A stretch of DNA of 64,000 nt from Actinoplanes solisilvae (GCF_003999975.1 NZ_RJAC01000004.1:124001-188000); one strand, 5' to 3'; shown: positions 7,442 through 16,993, numbered from the stretch's first letter. Notes: generated by a model from the letters alone, not told the origin. Numbers and translations are program-made.

Positions 7442-8944
7442 TCAGGCGGCGGGGCGGCGGCGGACCAGCAGTGCGGTGGGGACGGCGATCGCCAGGAGGA
7501 CGGCGGCGGCGGTCAGGGCGCCCACGTGGTAGGCGTCGGTGAAGGCGAAGCTGATCTGGTCGGCTACGACGGGCGGGATCGGGCCGCTTGACGTGCCTCG
7601 TTCGGCTGCGGTGACGATCTGGTCGGCGGGCAGGCCCCGGGTGGTCAGGCGGTCGGTCAGGTCGGCGGCGAAGTGGGTGGTCAGGACTGTGCCCAGGATG
7701 CTGGCGCCCAGGACGTTGCCGAGCTGGCGGAACATGTTGACCACGGCGCTGGCCATGCCGGCCTGGGACGGCGGGACGCTGTTGACGGCGGCCGCGGTGG
7801 ACGGGGCGACCAGCAGGCCGGTGCCGAGGCCGGCGACGAGCAGGCCGGGCCAGATCGCCGAGGGGGCGGCGGTCAGGGCCACGGCGCCGGCGCCGGCGCC
7901 GACCAGGATCAGGCCGGCGGTCAGGGTGAGTTTGAAGCCGAGCGGGCGCACGATGCGGGCGGCGACGGCGCTGATCACGATGAACGGCACGAACATCGCC
8001 AGCAGTCGCAGCCCGGCGCCGAGCGGCGTCAGATGCTGCACGTGCTGCAGGTAGAGGACCGTGATCAGGGCGGTGCCGGTGAAGCCGAACATGGCCGTGG
8101 CGGCGACGCCCATGACCGCGCTGAACGAGCCCGAGCGGAACAGGCGTACGTCGATCATCGGGTCGTGGTGGCGGGCCTCGTAGGTGATGAACAGGGCCAG
8201 GGCGACGGCGAAGACCGCGTAGACGAGCAGCAGGCGGGCCGACGTGTAGCCCTGTGAGCGGCCCTCGATGACCGCGTAGGTCAGGGCGGCGACGGCGACC
8301 GTGCCGAGCACGATGCCGACCGGGTCGAGCGAGCGTGACGGGCGGCGGCTCTCGTGGACGACCAGCAGTGTGCCGGTGAAGGCGAGCGCGCCGAGCACCA
8401 CGTTGATCAGGAAGACCGAGTGCCAGGTGAAGTGGTTGAGCAGCAGGCCGCCGCCGAGCGGGCCGAGCGCCAGCCCGAGCCCGGAGCTGCCGGCCCAGAC
8501 GCTGATCGCCTCGGTGCGCTCGTGCGGGTCGGTAAAGGCGTGGCTGACCACGGCGAGGCTGGTCGGCAGGACCAGGGCGCCGCCGACGCCCATGACGGCC
8601 TGCGCGGTGATCAGGGCGGCCGCGCTGCCGGACGCGAAGGCCAGCAGACTGCCCGCGATGAAGATCAAAGTGCCGGTGAGGAAGACGCGGCGGCGTCCGG
8701 CGAGGTCGCCGAGCGTGCCCGCGGCGAGCACGAGGGCCGCGACGACCAGGCTGTAGGCGCTGGTGATCCAGATCGTCGCGGTGGGCGAGGCGTGCAGGTC
8801 GGCCTGGATGCGTGCGAGGCCGCCGATGGTGCCCGACACGTTGACGAAGGCCATCATCGCGCCGAGGCAGACCACGGCCAGGGCCAGCCACCGGCGGCGG
8901 CCCGCGCGCGACGGGGCAACCGGGATCTGACTTTGCGTTTGCAT
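7442..8944 (-). CDS. MFS transporter, DHA2/EmrB-QacA type drug exporter
   Basis: This integral membrane protein of 500 residues should exchange protons for hydrophobic drugs or metabolites. About 14 hydrophobic segments run from LALAVVCLGAMMAFVNVSGT at the N-terminus to a final LTAAAVLLAIAVPTALLV. The loop motif LGDLAGRRRVFLTG (motif A) and LGLALGPLGGGLLLNHFTWH (motif C) fit DHA2 exporters. The start is the ATG at 8944. It is divergent from the large toxin gene, and the shared upstream region contains an inverted repeat GTCAGA-N7-TCTGAC at 8982-9000 that could bind a regulator. No TetR or MarR regulator gene is adjacent. Confidence 0.88.
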   Translation of the reverse strand: MQTQSQIPVAPSRAGRRRWLALAVVCLGAMMAFVNVSGTIGGLARIQADLHASPTATIWITSAYSLVVAALVLAAGTLGDLAGRRRVFLTGTLIFIAGSLLAFASGSAAALITAQAVMGVGGALVLPTSLAVVSHAFTDPHERTEAISVWAGSSGLGLALGPLGGGLLLNHFTWHSVFLINVVLGALAFTGTLLVVHESRRPSRSLDPVGIVLGTVAVAALTYAVIEGRSQGYTSARLLLVYAVFAVALALFITYEARHHDPMIDVRLFRSGSFSAVMGVAATAMFGFTGTALITVLYLQHVQHLTPLGAGLRLLAMFVPFIVISAVAARIVRPLGFKLTLTAGLILVGAGAGAVALTAAPSAIWPGLLVAGLGTGLLVAPSTAAAVNSVPPSQAGMASAVVNMFRQLGNVLGASILGTVLTTHFAADLTDRLTTRGLPADQIVTAAERGTSSGPIPPVVADQISFAFTDAYHVGALTAAAVLLAIAVPTALLVRRRPAA

Positions 8945-8981
8945 AGTCAGAAGGCTATCGGGCTGGCTTCAGGGGAGTCAA

Positions 8982-9000
8982 GTCAGATGAGGGCTCTGAC
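8982..9000. promoter_or_regulatory. Inverted repeat upstream of the MFS gene
   Basis: GTCAGA and TCTGAC are exact inverse arms separated by TGAGGGC, 38-56 bp upstream of the MFS start codon. This is a candidate operator, weak on length alone. Confidence 0.3.
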
Positions 9001-9027
9001 AGATCAAGGACAAATCCCAAGCCATCG

Positions 9028-9043
9028 AAACATGTACATGTTT
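9028..9043. promoter_or_regulatory. Perfect 16-bp palindrome upstream of the Rhs toxin gene
   Basis: AAACATGTACATGTTT is a perfect palindrome ending 32 bp before the toxin ATG, in a sequence otherwise rich in G and C. Its position suggests an operator or a regulator site overlapping the promoter or 5' leader. The regulator is unknown. Confidence 0.45.
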
Positions 9044-9075
9044 GGCTGCCTGCGGTCATCTCACGGGGGAGGTAA

Positions 9076-12000
9076 ATGATCATGTTTCGTGCGCACAAGT
9101 TCGCGCGAGCCCGATGGCTGGCGGGATTCACCGCCTTCCTTCTGGTAGCAACCCTCGCACCACCCGCGGACGTCCCGGCCTGGGCCAAAGCCGAGCCCAG
9201 CGGCGACGTCCCGAAGGTCTCCGCGGGCCAGGCGCCGCAGCAACGCGGCCTGCCCGGCGGCGCGGCACGCACCACCGCGGTCGCCGAGAAGGACCGTCCA
9301 CCGGTCGTCCCACCGCTGGTCGAGGCGGGCGGCAAGGCCGAGCGGGTCAGCCGGTCCGAGATCTCCCGAGCGGCTGCCGCCGCGCCGGGTGAGACCTTCG
9401 TCGACGTCCTGCTGCGGCCCGGTTTCGTCATCGGCGACACCTCGCTGGTCGCCTACTTCAACGTCAAGGACGACGCGTTCGAGTCGTGGCGGGTCGATCT
9501 CTTCGACGCCGACTCGCAGACCAAGCAGGAGTCGGTCGTGCTGGGCCGCGACCGGCTGGGCAACGACGGCTGCGGCGAGCTGCGCCGCTACTGCAAGTCG
9601 CTCGGGGTGGCCGAGGGCTGGCAGCTCGACGCGGAGAAGAACTACTTCGTCACCGTCACCGGCATCTACCCGGACGGCGAGGTGCCGTCGGCCAACTCGG
9701 AGAACGCGCAGCCGCGTACGACCGTGGACCCGCCGGCGATCCCGGACCGTCAGGCGGCCGGTTGCGGCTGCTCGGTCGCGCTGGGCATGACCAACGCCAG
9801 CCAGGCCGTACGGGCCATCGGGGTGAACACCGGCACCGGCGGCTTCACGTTCGCCGAGACCGACCTGTCGATGAACTCGTTCGGGGTCCCGTTCGCGTCG
9901 GGGCGCGCCTACGCGTCGCTGAACACCGGCGCGTCGGCGTTCGGCCCGGGCTGGGCCTGGGTGTACGACCTGAAGGTCACCCCGGTCGACGGCGGGGTTC
10001 TCGTGCGGGCCGAGGACGGCTCCGACACCCTGTTCAAGGCCGACGGCGACGGCTTCGTACGCCCGCCGGGTGTGCGGTCCACGCTGCGCAAGACGGCCGA
10101 CGGCTGGACGCTGACGACCCGCGACAACCTTGTGTTCACGTTCGACGCGCAGGGCCGGCTGGTCTCGGTCCTCGGCCCGCGCCAGGTGGGCCTGCGGTTC
10201 GCGCACACCGACACCAGCATCACCGTGACCGACGCGTCGGGCCGCAAGGCCGTCGCCAAGACCACCGCCGGGCTGATCGACTCGCTCACCCTGCCCGACG
10301 GCCGCAAGACGCTCTTCTTCTACACCAACGGGCTGCTCACCAAGGTGCGCGACGCCGCCGGTGAGGAGTGGCAGTACAAATACAACGCCGCCCGCCTGCT
10401 GACCCAGGTGATCGACCCGCGCAAGGTCGTGACGCTGACCAACGAGTACGGCGAGAACGGCCGGATCGTGCGCCAGCTCGACGCGCTCGGCGCCGCCACC
10501 ACGTTCGCGTGGGACGCCGGCAAGCAGGAGGCGAAGACCACCGACGCCGACAACGTGGTCGTGTGGGACGGCTACAAGGGCAACGTGCTGCTCTACACGC
10601 AGCGGGGCAACGGCGACACCAACAGCCACCGGTACGACGGCACGTTGAACCGCAACCTGGTGGTCAACGGCAACCAGAACCAGCACGAGTCGCGATACGA
10701 CGCGGCCGGGAACCTGATCGAGCAGTTCGCGCCGGGCCGCAAGTTCAGCGAGAAGACCCAGTACGACGCCCGTAACAACCCGACCACCCACGTCGACGCC
10801 GACGGGCAGACGTGGAAGGACGACTACAACGAGTTCGACGAGCTGGTCAAGAGCACCGACCCGGAGGGTCACTCGGTCCTCTACACGTACGACTCTCGCG
10901 GTCTGCCTCTGACCGTGACCGACCAGCGGGGCAAGGTCACCCGCTACGAGAACCTGCCGGACGGCCAGGCCAACGCGGGTCTGACCGCGGCGTCGATCTC
11001 AGCCGAGGGGCGGCGGGTCGAGTTCGGCTACGACAAGGTCGGCCGGCAGACCACGGTCACCGACCCGCGCGGCACGGTGGCCGGGGCGAAACCGGAGAAC
11101 TACACCACCCGTACGGTCTACGACAACCTCGATCGCACGGTGGCGGTCTACGCGCCGACCAAGAAGAAGCCCGACACCAGCGAGTACGACTCCGTCGGGC
11201 GGCTGAAGAAGTCGACGTCCGCCGGCGGCGTGTCGGTCTCCTACGCGTACTTCGACAACGGCCTGCCCAAGGCCACGTACGAAGCGCGCCGCACGATGCT
11301 CTACACGTACACCGCGGCCGGGCGCCGGCTGACCGCCGCGACCGACATGAAGCACGAGGCCGACCTGGTCACCAGCTGGGCCTACAACGCCAAGGGCCTG
11401 GTCGACTCGGTCACCTCGCCGCGCGGCAACGTGCCCGGGGCGGTCAAGGCCGACTTCACCACCAGCTACGTCTACGACCACAACGACAACCTGATCCAGG
11501 TGCGCCGGCCCTATCCGAACGGGCAGGTGGCGATCAAGGACTTCCGGGTCGACGACCTGGACCGCAGTGTCGAGACGGTCGACGAGTTCGGCAAGGCGAT
11601 GTCGACGACGCGGGCCAACACGGGCCGGGTCACCGCGACGAGGGACAGCCTGGGCCGCACGTCGTCGATGACCTACGACAAGTCGGGCCGCCAGACCGGC
11701 ATTACCGACTCGGGCGGCGCGCAGACCAAGACCGAGTACGACGAGGCCGGCAACAAGATCAAGATGACGTCGGCGACCGGCGGCGTCACGACGTACTCGT
11801 ACACCGACGACGGTCTGATGGCCGCGGTCACCGAGCCTCGCGGGAACGTGGAGGGCGCGGACAAGGAGCGTTTCACCGCGCACTACGAGTACGACCTGGC
11901 CGGCAACACGGTCCGGACGATCGACGCGCTCGACAATGTCACGACGACCAAGTTCGACGCGCTGAACCGTGAGGTGTCGACCACCGACGCCAACGGGCAC

Positions 12001-15000
12001 ACGACCCGCTTCACCTACACCGACGACGACCAGCCGCGTACGGTCACCGCGCCGAACGCGGACCCCGACGAGGACGACCAGTCGACCGTGTATTCGTACG
12101 GGGAAGACGGTTCTTTCTCGTCGGTCACGGACCCTCGCGGGAACCGGACCTCGGTCTACTACGACGACGCGGGCCGGTTGATCCGCAGCAGCGACCCGCT
12201 CGGGCGCAGCACCTACACCAAGTACGACGCGGACAGCAACCGGGTGCAGACGCTGACGCTCGGCGAGGACGAGGAGTTCGACGACCTCAGCGCCAAGGAG
12301 ATCGCCGCCCGGACCATCGTCGACGAGTACGACATCGTCAACCGTCTGTCCAAGCGCACCCAGGGCACGTCCGGCCCGGTCTACACCTGGGGCTACGACG
12401 CCAAGGACCGGATCACCTCGTACGGGGACCCGGCCGGGGTGCGCGAGGTCGCCTACGACGACGAGGACCAGATCAGGTCGGTCACGCGCAAGGAGGCGGG
12501 CCGGGCCGACGAGGCGTACGGCTACGACTACGACGCGCGAGGCAACATCACCAGCCGGCAGTACCCGGACGGCACCACCGTGTCGTACGGCTACGACGCG
12601 GCCAGCCGGATCACGTCGCTGACCACGGCCGGTTCCACCTGGGGCTTCGGCTACGACGTGTCGGGCCGGCGCACGAGCACGACCCTGCCTGCGGCGACGG
12701 GTCTGTCCGAGAAGCGCGTTTACGACGACGCGGGCCGGCTCACGTCGATCGGCACCGAGCGCACGGGCGACGCGGTGCCGGGCGTGCAGGACCCGGTCGG
12801 CCGGTACGACCTGACGCTCGACAAGGTCGGCAACCCGAGCCGGGTCGTCACCACCCGCGGCGGGATCGCCGAGTCGGTGGCCTACAGCTACGACGAGGCG
12901 GACCAGCTCACCTCGGCCTGCTACGGCGTGGCGTCCTGCACCGACAAGACGGTCAAGCCGGTCGGCCGGATCGACTACAAGTACGACCTGGTCGGCAACC
13001 GCACCAAGCAGGTCCGCAGCGGCACCGCCGGCAACGACGTCACCGAGTACGAGTACGACGACGCCGACCAGCTCGTCGAGGAGGAGCTCGAGGGCCCGAA
13101 CCACGAACGGGAGACCGAGTACCGCTACGACGCCCGCGGCAACCAGATCAAGGCGGGCGGCGACAGGTTCGAGTACAACCTGGACAACACGATCGCCAAG
13201 GCCACGCTCGCGTCCGGGCAGGCCACGACCTTCAAGTACGACGCCGAAGGTCTGCGGATCGCGTCGACCACGGCGTTCAAGTCGGAATCCACGACGCAGC
13301 GCTGGTCGTGGGACGTGGCCGGGACCCTGCCGCAGATCGGCATCGACACGGTCGAGCAGGGCGGCGCGGTCGTCGAGAAACGCGGGTTCGCGTACGGGCC
13401 GGACGACGAGCCGCTCGCTCTGCTGGACCCGGCGGCCGGGGTGCACCCGTACACCCACGACTGGCTGGGTGGCACGTCGAGCCTGCTGTCGCCGTCCGGC
13501 GTGCCGCAGGAGAGCTACGACTACGACCCGTACGGCAACCCGCGTGAGGGGCCGACCCTGGCCGGGCAGCAACGGCCGGAGCAGAGCGTCGAGAACCCGA
13601 TGCGGTTCGCCGGGGCGTACCAGGACGACACGTCCGGCAAGGGCAACTACTTCCTGAGGGCGCGTAACTACGACCCGGGGACCGGCCGCTTCGACAGCCG
13701 TGACCCGATGCCGACCGGGGCGGGTGCGAGCTCGGCGTACACGTACGCGTCGAACAACCCGGTGGCGTTCAGCGACCCGACCGGGATGGTCCCGGACGCC
13801 GGGCCGACCACGACGGCCACGACCGCGCCGGCCGCCACGACCGGCCCGTCGCCGGAGGACCTGGCCAAGGCCAACCAGCTGCAGTCCAAGAGCACGCTCG
13901 ACGTGATCCTGGAGGCCGGCGGCCAGATCCTGATGGAGTTCCTGGGGATCAACGACATCCTCAACTGCCTCAAGGGCGACCTGGTCGCCTGCGTCTCGAT
14001 GGTCGTCGGGGCGCTGCCGTGGGGCAAGATCTTCAAGGCCAAGAAGATCGGCGAGGCGATCTTCAAGGCCGGCAAGGCCGTGGTCACCTTCTTCCAGGAG
14101 CTGAAGTGGGCCAAGGCCATCATCAAGGGCGCCGAGGACGCGGCCAAGGCGGCCAAGGAAGCAGCGGCGGCAGCGGCCAAGGCCGCCGCCGAGAAGGCAG
14201 CCGCCGCCCGGGCCGCGGCTGAACGGGCGGCCAAGAAAGCGGCCGCCGAGGCCCAGGCCAAGGCGAAAGCCGCGGCGGCCAAGGCCAAGGCCAAGACGAA
14301 GAAGGACGCCGGGGACGGGTCCGCCTGCCCCTCGCCGCACAGCTTCGTCGCGGGCACGCCCGTGCTGCTGGCCGACGGTTCCACCAAGCCCATCGAACAG
14401 GTCGAACCGGGCGACACCGTCCAGGCCACCGACCCGGCGACCGGGGAGAACGCCGACCGGCAGGTCACCCGCACCATCCGCACCGACGATGACAAGGAGT
14501 TCGTCGACGTCTCGGTCGGTTCCGACACGGTGACGACCACCGCGCACCACCCGTTCTGGTCGGTGACCCGCGAACAGTGGGTCGAGGCGGGCGACCTGCG
14601 CAAGGGTGAGGTGCTGCGTACGGCAGCGGGCACCTACGTCCAGATCTCGGCGGTCCGCTCCTACCAGCACGAGGACCGCACGTACGACCTCACCGTCGAC
14701 GACCTGCACACGTACTACGTCGTCGCCGGCGACGCGTCGATCCTCGTCCACAACTGCGGGTACGAGCAGGAGGCGCGCTTCGCCCAGGAACGGGCGCAGT
14801 CGCTGAAGGACATGTGGACCGAGAGCACCGGCTACAACGGCGGCACGGTGGCCGTGATCGGGGTCCGCAACCTCGACACCGGTGAGATCGTCAACCGCAT
14901 CGCGGTCAACGGGAACCGGCGCATGCCCAAATGGATCCTCGGCGCCGGGGAGGAGTTCCACAAGGCGCCCGGCCACGCCGAACAGTCGATCTTCAAGGGT

Positions 15001-15168
15001 CTTGCCGACAACGAGGAGGTACTTTACGGTGGCACGTCGCGCAACGTCTGCAAGAAGATCTGCGCGCCGTTCATGAGACCCCGGGGCCTCCGGCTCGACG
15101 GTCCCGCCTTCCGGGGCAACGACGACAAGACCGCATACCGGATGTTCTGGCGAACCTGGCGTTATTGA
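9076..15168 (+). CDS. Secreted Rhs/YD-repeat polymorphic toxin with HINT and deaminase domains
   Basis: A 2030-residue toxin. GGGGGAGG precedes the ATG at 9076. Residues 1-39 form a signal peptide (RARWLAGFTAFLLVATLAPP). Dozens of YD repeats (YDxxGN/R patterns) fill roughly 250-1480, and the Rhs core with YDPYGNP and a DPTGM-type end lies at about 1480-1570. A lysine/alanine-rich coiled region at about 1688-1745 precedes a pretoxin HINT domain (1750-1892: HSFVAGTPVLLADG to LVHNCG) expected to release the C-terminus by autocleavage. Residues 1893-2030 carry HAE (GHAEQSI, about 1966) and CxxC (CKKIC, about 1992), the zinc ligands of the deaminase superfamily. The tip is therefore probably a nucleic-acid or nucleotide deaminase. 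The order YNGGT, GHAEQ, CxxC recalls SCP1.201/DddA-like deaminases, but subfamily is unresolved. Confidence 0.9.
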   Translation: MIMFRAHKFARARWLAGFTAFLLVATLAPPADVPAWAKAEPSGDVPKVSAGQAPQQRGLPGGAARTTAVAEKDRPPVVPPLVEAGGKAERVSRSEISRAAAAAPGETFVDVLLRPGFVIGDTSLVAYFNVKDDAFESWRVDLFDADSQTKQESVVLGRDRLGNDGCGELRRYCKSLGVAEGWQLDAEKNYFVTVTGIYPDGEVPSANSENAQPRTTVDPPAIPDRQAAGCGCSVALGMTNASQAVRAIGVNTGTGGFTFAETDLSMNSFGVPFASGRAYASLNTGASAFGPGWAWVYDLKVTPVDGGVLVRAEDGSDTLFKADGDGFVRPPGVRSTLRKTADGWTLTTRDNLVFTFDAQGRLVSVLGPRQVGLRFAHTDTSITVTDASGRKAVAKTTAGLIDSLTLPDGRKTLFFYTNGLLTKVRDAAGEEWQYKYNAARLLTQVIDPRKVVTLTNEYGENGRIVRQLDALGAATTFAWDAGKQEAKTTDADNVVVWDGYKGNVLLYTQRGNGDTNSHRYDGTLNRNLVVNGNQNQHESRYDAAGNLIEQFAPGRKFSEKTQYDARNNPTTHVDADGQTWKDDYNEFDELVKSTDPEGHSVLYTYDSRGLPLTVTDQRGKVTRYENLPDGQANAGLTAASISAEGRRVEFGYDKVGRQTTVTDPRGTVAGAKPENYTTRTVYDNLDRTVAVYAPTKKKPDTSEYDSVGRLKKSTSAGGVSVSYAYFDNGLPKATYEARRTMLYTYTAAGRRLTAATDMKHEADLVTSWAYNAKGLVDSVTSPRGNVPGAVKADFTTSYVYDHNDNLIQVRRPYPNGQVAIKDFRVDDLDRSVETVDEFGKAMSTTRANTGRVTATRDSLGRTSSMTYDKSGRQTGITDSGGAQTKTEYDEAGNKIKMTSATGGVTTYSYTDDGLMAAVTEPRGNVEGADKERFTAHYEYDLAGNTVRTIDALDNVTTTKFDALNREVSTTDANGHTTRFTYTDDDQPRTVTAPNADPDEDDQSTVYSYGEDGSFSSVTDPRGNRTSVYYDDAGRLIRSSDPLGRSTYTKYDADSNRVQTLTLGEDEEFDDLSAKEIAARTIVDEYDIVNRLSKRTQGTSGPVYTWGYDAKDRITSYGDPAGVREVAYDDEDQIRSVTRKEAGRADEAYGYDYDARGNITSRQYPDGTTVSYGYDAASRITSLTTAGSTWGFGYDVSGRRTSTTLPAATGLSEKRVYDDAGRLTSIGTERTGDAVPGVQDPVGRYDLTLDKVGNPSRVVTTRGGIAESVAYSYDEADQLTSACYGVASCTDKTVKPVGRIDYKYDLVGNRTKQVRSGTAGNDVTEYEYDDADQLVEEELEGPNHERETEYRYDARGNQIKAGGDRFEYNLDNTIAKATLASGQATTFKYDAEGLRIASTTAFKSESTTQRWSWDVAGTLPQIGIDTVEQGGAVVEKRGFAYGPDDEPLALLDPAAGVHPYTHDWLGGTSSLLSPSGVPQESYDYDPYGNPREGPTLAGQQRPEQSVENPMRFAGAYQDDTSGKGNYFLRARNYDPGTGRFDSRDPMPTGAGASSAYTYASNNPVAFSDPTGMVPDAGPTTTATTAPAATTGPSPEDLAKANQLQSKSTLDVILEAGGQILMEFLGINDILNCLKGDLVACVSMVVGALPWGKIFKAKKIGEAIFKAGKAVVTFFQELKWAKAIIKGAEDAAKAAKEAAAAAAKAAAEKAAAARAAAERAAKKAAAEAQAKAKAAAAKAKAKTKKDAGDGSACPSPHSFVAGTPVLLADGSTKPIEQVEPGDTVQATDPATGENADRQVTRTIRTDDDKEFVDVSVGSDTVTTTAHHPFWSVTREQWVEAGDLRKGEVLRTAAGTYVQISAVRSYQHEDRTYDLTVDDLHTYYVVAGDASILVHNCGYEQEARFAQERAQSLKDMWTESTGYNGGTVAVIGVRNLDTGEIVNRIAVNGNRRMPKWILGAGEEFHKAPGHAEQSIFKGLADNEEVLYGGTSRNVCKKICAPFMRPRGLRLDGPAFRGNDDKTAYRMFWRTWRY

Positions 15169-15179
15169 GGCATAAATCG

Positions 15180-15878
15180 ATGATCTACAAGGGATACGCG
15201 GACGGCTTCCCCGACGACCTGGACGTCGATCGGCTCATCGTCGACGGCTCGAGGTTCCTGGGCGTGCCCGGCTTCTGGGCGGCCCACTACCTGAGCCAGA
15301 CGATGGAGGACGAAACCTTCGTCGACGGGGTGTGGGGTCTCGACCGGGCCGTCGTGCGGGCCGTGCAGGACGAGTTGAACGATCCGGGAGCGTGGCCGGC
15401 CTTCGAGGCCGACCTCGCCTCCGGGGGCAAGCTGGTCGTCGTCTACCGCAACTTCGCCGACGACGCCGGTGTCGACTATCTGCTCGTGCCCGACGGCGAG
15501 TCGGAAGTCCTTCGGATCGCCACGACCGAGGGCGAGTACGAGGGACCGGGTATCTCGTGGGCGGAGCTGTCGGCCGTGGCCGGCGGCTCCGCCGAGATCC
15601 TCCTGCTGCTGGCCCCCATGCTGGGGGACGTGGAGGCCGACGACGATGAGCCGATCGCCGTGCTGGCCGAGGCGCTGCGGTCGGCCGGGGCTGTCGCTTC
15701 GGCCGAGGAGATGGCGCGGCTGATCGTCGCGGAGAACCTGCAATGGGAGCCCGCGGATTGGTACGAGACGGATTTCGGGGCGACCTGCTGTGACGGCGAG
15801 TCGAGCCCGCGGAACCCGGCCAGCGCTGTCGCGTTGACCGAGGCTGATCTGGTCACGGTGTCGCGGCTGCTCGGCTGA
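15180..15878 (+). CDS. Probable immunity protein for the Rhs deaminase toxin
   Basis: An acidic protein of 232 residues that starts 11 bp after the toxin stop, with GAGG about ten bases upstream of the ATG. No signal peptide or membrane segment is visible, so it should act in the cytosol, where an immunity protein is needed. I do not recognise the family. Its role is inferred from position directly behind a toxin tip and from its small, acidic, tryptophan-rich character. The 3' end runs into a tandem-repeat array and a terminator, which closes the toxin-immunity unit. Confidence 0.6.
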   Translation: MIYKGYADGFPDDLDVDRLIVDGSRFLGVPGFWAAHYLSQTMEDETFVDGVWGLDRAVVRAVQDELNDPGAWPAFEADLASGGKLVVVYRNFADDAGVDYLLVPDGESEVLRIATTEGEYEGPGISWAELSAVAGGSAEILLLLAPMLGDVEADDDEPIAVLAEALRSAGAVASAEEMARLIVAENLQWEPADWYETDFGATCCDGESSPRNPASAVALTEADLVTVSRLLG

Positions 15879-16004
15879 CTCGTTTCGCGCTGCTCGTTTC
15901 GCGCTGCTCGTTTCGCGCTGCTCGTTTCGCGCTGCTCGTTTCGCGCTGCTCGTTTCGCGCTGCTCGTTTCGCGCTGCTCGTTTCGCGCTGCTCGTTTCGC
16001 GCTG
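15879..16004. repeat. Nine perfect tandem copies of a 14-bp unit
   Basis: The unit CTCGTTTCGCGCTG is repeated exactly nine times without a mismatch, starting at the base after the immunity gene's stop codon and ending just before a terminator hairpin. No ORF is supported through it. Perfect identity implies recent expansion or active homogenisation. Confidence 0.95.
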
Positions 16005-16007
16005 CTT

Positions 16008-16035
16008 GTCCGCGCCGCTTTTCGGCGGCGCGGAC
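16008..16035. terminator. Bidirectional hairpin terminator
   Basis: GTCCGCGCCG and CGGCGCGGAC form a perfect 10-bp stem around CTTTTCGG. It lies between the convergent immunity gene and thioesterase gene. No long T tract follows, as is usual in high-GC actinobacteria. Confidence 0.7.
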
Positions 16036-16041
16036 TTGTCG

Positions 16042-16833
16042 TCAGACCCGCACCGCGGCCAGCTGGGTCGCCTGGGCCACGAGAGTGTCAGCCGAGTCCC
16101 ACACCTCGACGATCTCGTCCATGCGGCCCGAGGTGATCTCGCTGGAGGTCATGACGAAGCGCACCGGGCCGGGGGCGGGCAGACGGCGGACGTACGCGGT
16201 CAGGCTCAGGGTCGGCGCCCAGCTGGTGATGCCGAGGGTGAGCGAGACGGGCGGGGCGGCGTCGGCGGCGATCAGCAGGCTCAGCGGGTCCCAGTCGGCG
16301 CCGTCGGCGAACCGCAGCCAGCCGGCGACCCGGCCGTCCGGCGACGGCTTACCGGCGGCGAAACCCAGACAGGCGGGGTCGTGGCGGTGCTCGACCACGT
16401 CGAGCAGGGGGACGCGGAACGGTGAGCCGGGCGCGTCGGCGGGCAGGCGGAAGCACTCGTCCTCGGCGGGGATGACGGGTGGCTTGGCCCGGCCCCACCA
16501 GGGCGCGGCGGAATCGAGAACGCCCTGCGTGACCAGGGCCTCGGCGCACGGTCGGCCGTCCTGCACGAGGCGGGCCCGGTATTGGCCGGCGCTTCGGCCC
16601 TCGCGCAGCACCTCTACCTCGACGTCGGCGGGCCCGGGGGCGGGCGGGCGCAGGAACGTCGTGCTCATGGCGACGAGGTGGGGGTGGGAGGCCTCGACGG
16701 CCACGGCGCGCCCGAGGACGGCCATGAGGTAGCCGCCGTGCAGCTTGTCGCCGACCGCCCACTGGGGATCGAGGTCGGCCCGCAGGCCCCGGTCACCGGC
16801 GACGACGGCGGTCGCCTGGCTGAAGGTCTTCAT
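16042..16833 (-). CDS. Thioesterase-family protein (acyl-CoA thioesterase-like double hotdog)
   Basis: Expected to hydrolyse acyl-CoA thioesters in the cytosol. The protein has 263 residues. The first hotdog domain contains WAVGDKLHGGYLMAVLGRA with a central helix, and the second contains WDPLSLLIAADAAPP and SLTLGITSWAPTLSLTAYVR. The ATG at 16833 is chosen because the double-hotdog homology starts there, although the frame is open 26 codons upstream. The gene ends 7 bp from the terminator hairpin it shares with the toxin-immunity unit. Acyl chain preference cannot be told. Confidence 0.8.
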   Translation of the reverse strand: MKTFSQATAVVAGDRGLRADLDPQWAVGDKLHGGYLMAVLGRAVAVEASHPHLVAMSTTFLRPPAPGPADVEVEVLREGRSAGQYRARLVQDGRPCAEALVTQGVLDSAAPWWGRAKPPVIPAEDECFRLPADAPGSPFRVPLLDVVEHRHDPACLGFAAGKPSPDGRVAGWLRFADGADWDPLSLLIAADAAPPVSLTLGITSWAPTLSLTAYVRRLPAPGPVRFVMTSSEITSGRMDEIVEVWDSADTLVAQATQLAAVRV

Positions 16834-16975
16834 CCGCCTACGGTGCCATGCCGATCCGGCGGGTGGGATCCCGCTCATGTGTCGAGCGGTTCTGCCGGAC
16901 GTGCCCGGCACCCAGGTTCAGGACGACGGGCGGGCTTCACGACGATCGCGCACGAGGTCAGTGACCTTCCCTTCT

Positions 16976-16993
16976 ATCCTATCTTCCTAGGAT
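16976..16993. promoter_or_regulatory. Inverted repeat ATCCTA-N6-TAGGAT in an intergenic region
   Basis: Exact 6-bp arms spaced by TCTTCC lie in a locally AT-richer stretch between the divergent thioesterase and methyltransferase genes. This fits an operator for either gene. Nothing else is recognised in 16834-17225. Confidence 0.35.

Noticed and set aside
10999..14976. A 1325-codon open frame on the strand opposite the Rhs toxin
   Set aside because: It is a shadow produced by high GC and regular YD-repeat codons; its translation is low-complexity and shows no domain, while the plus strand has a signal peptide, repeats, HINT and toxin domains.
9076..15168. T6SS-delivered Rhs effector
   Set aside because: It has an N-terminal signal peptide and no PAAR or VgrG partner; the layout is that of Gram-positive exported polymorphic toxins.
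15879..16004. CRISPR array
   Set aside because: The 14-bp units abut without spacers and no cas gene is nearby.
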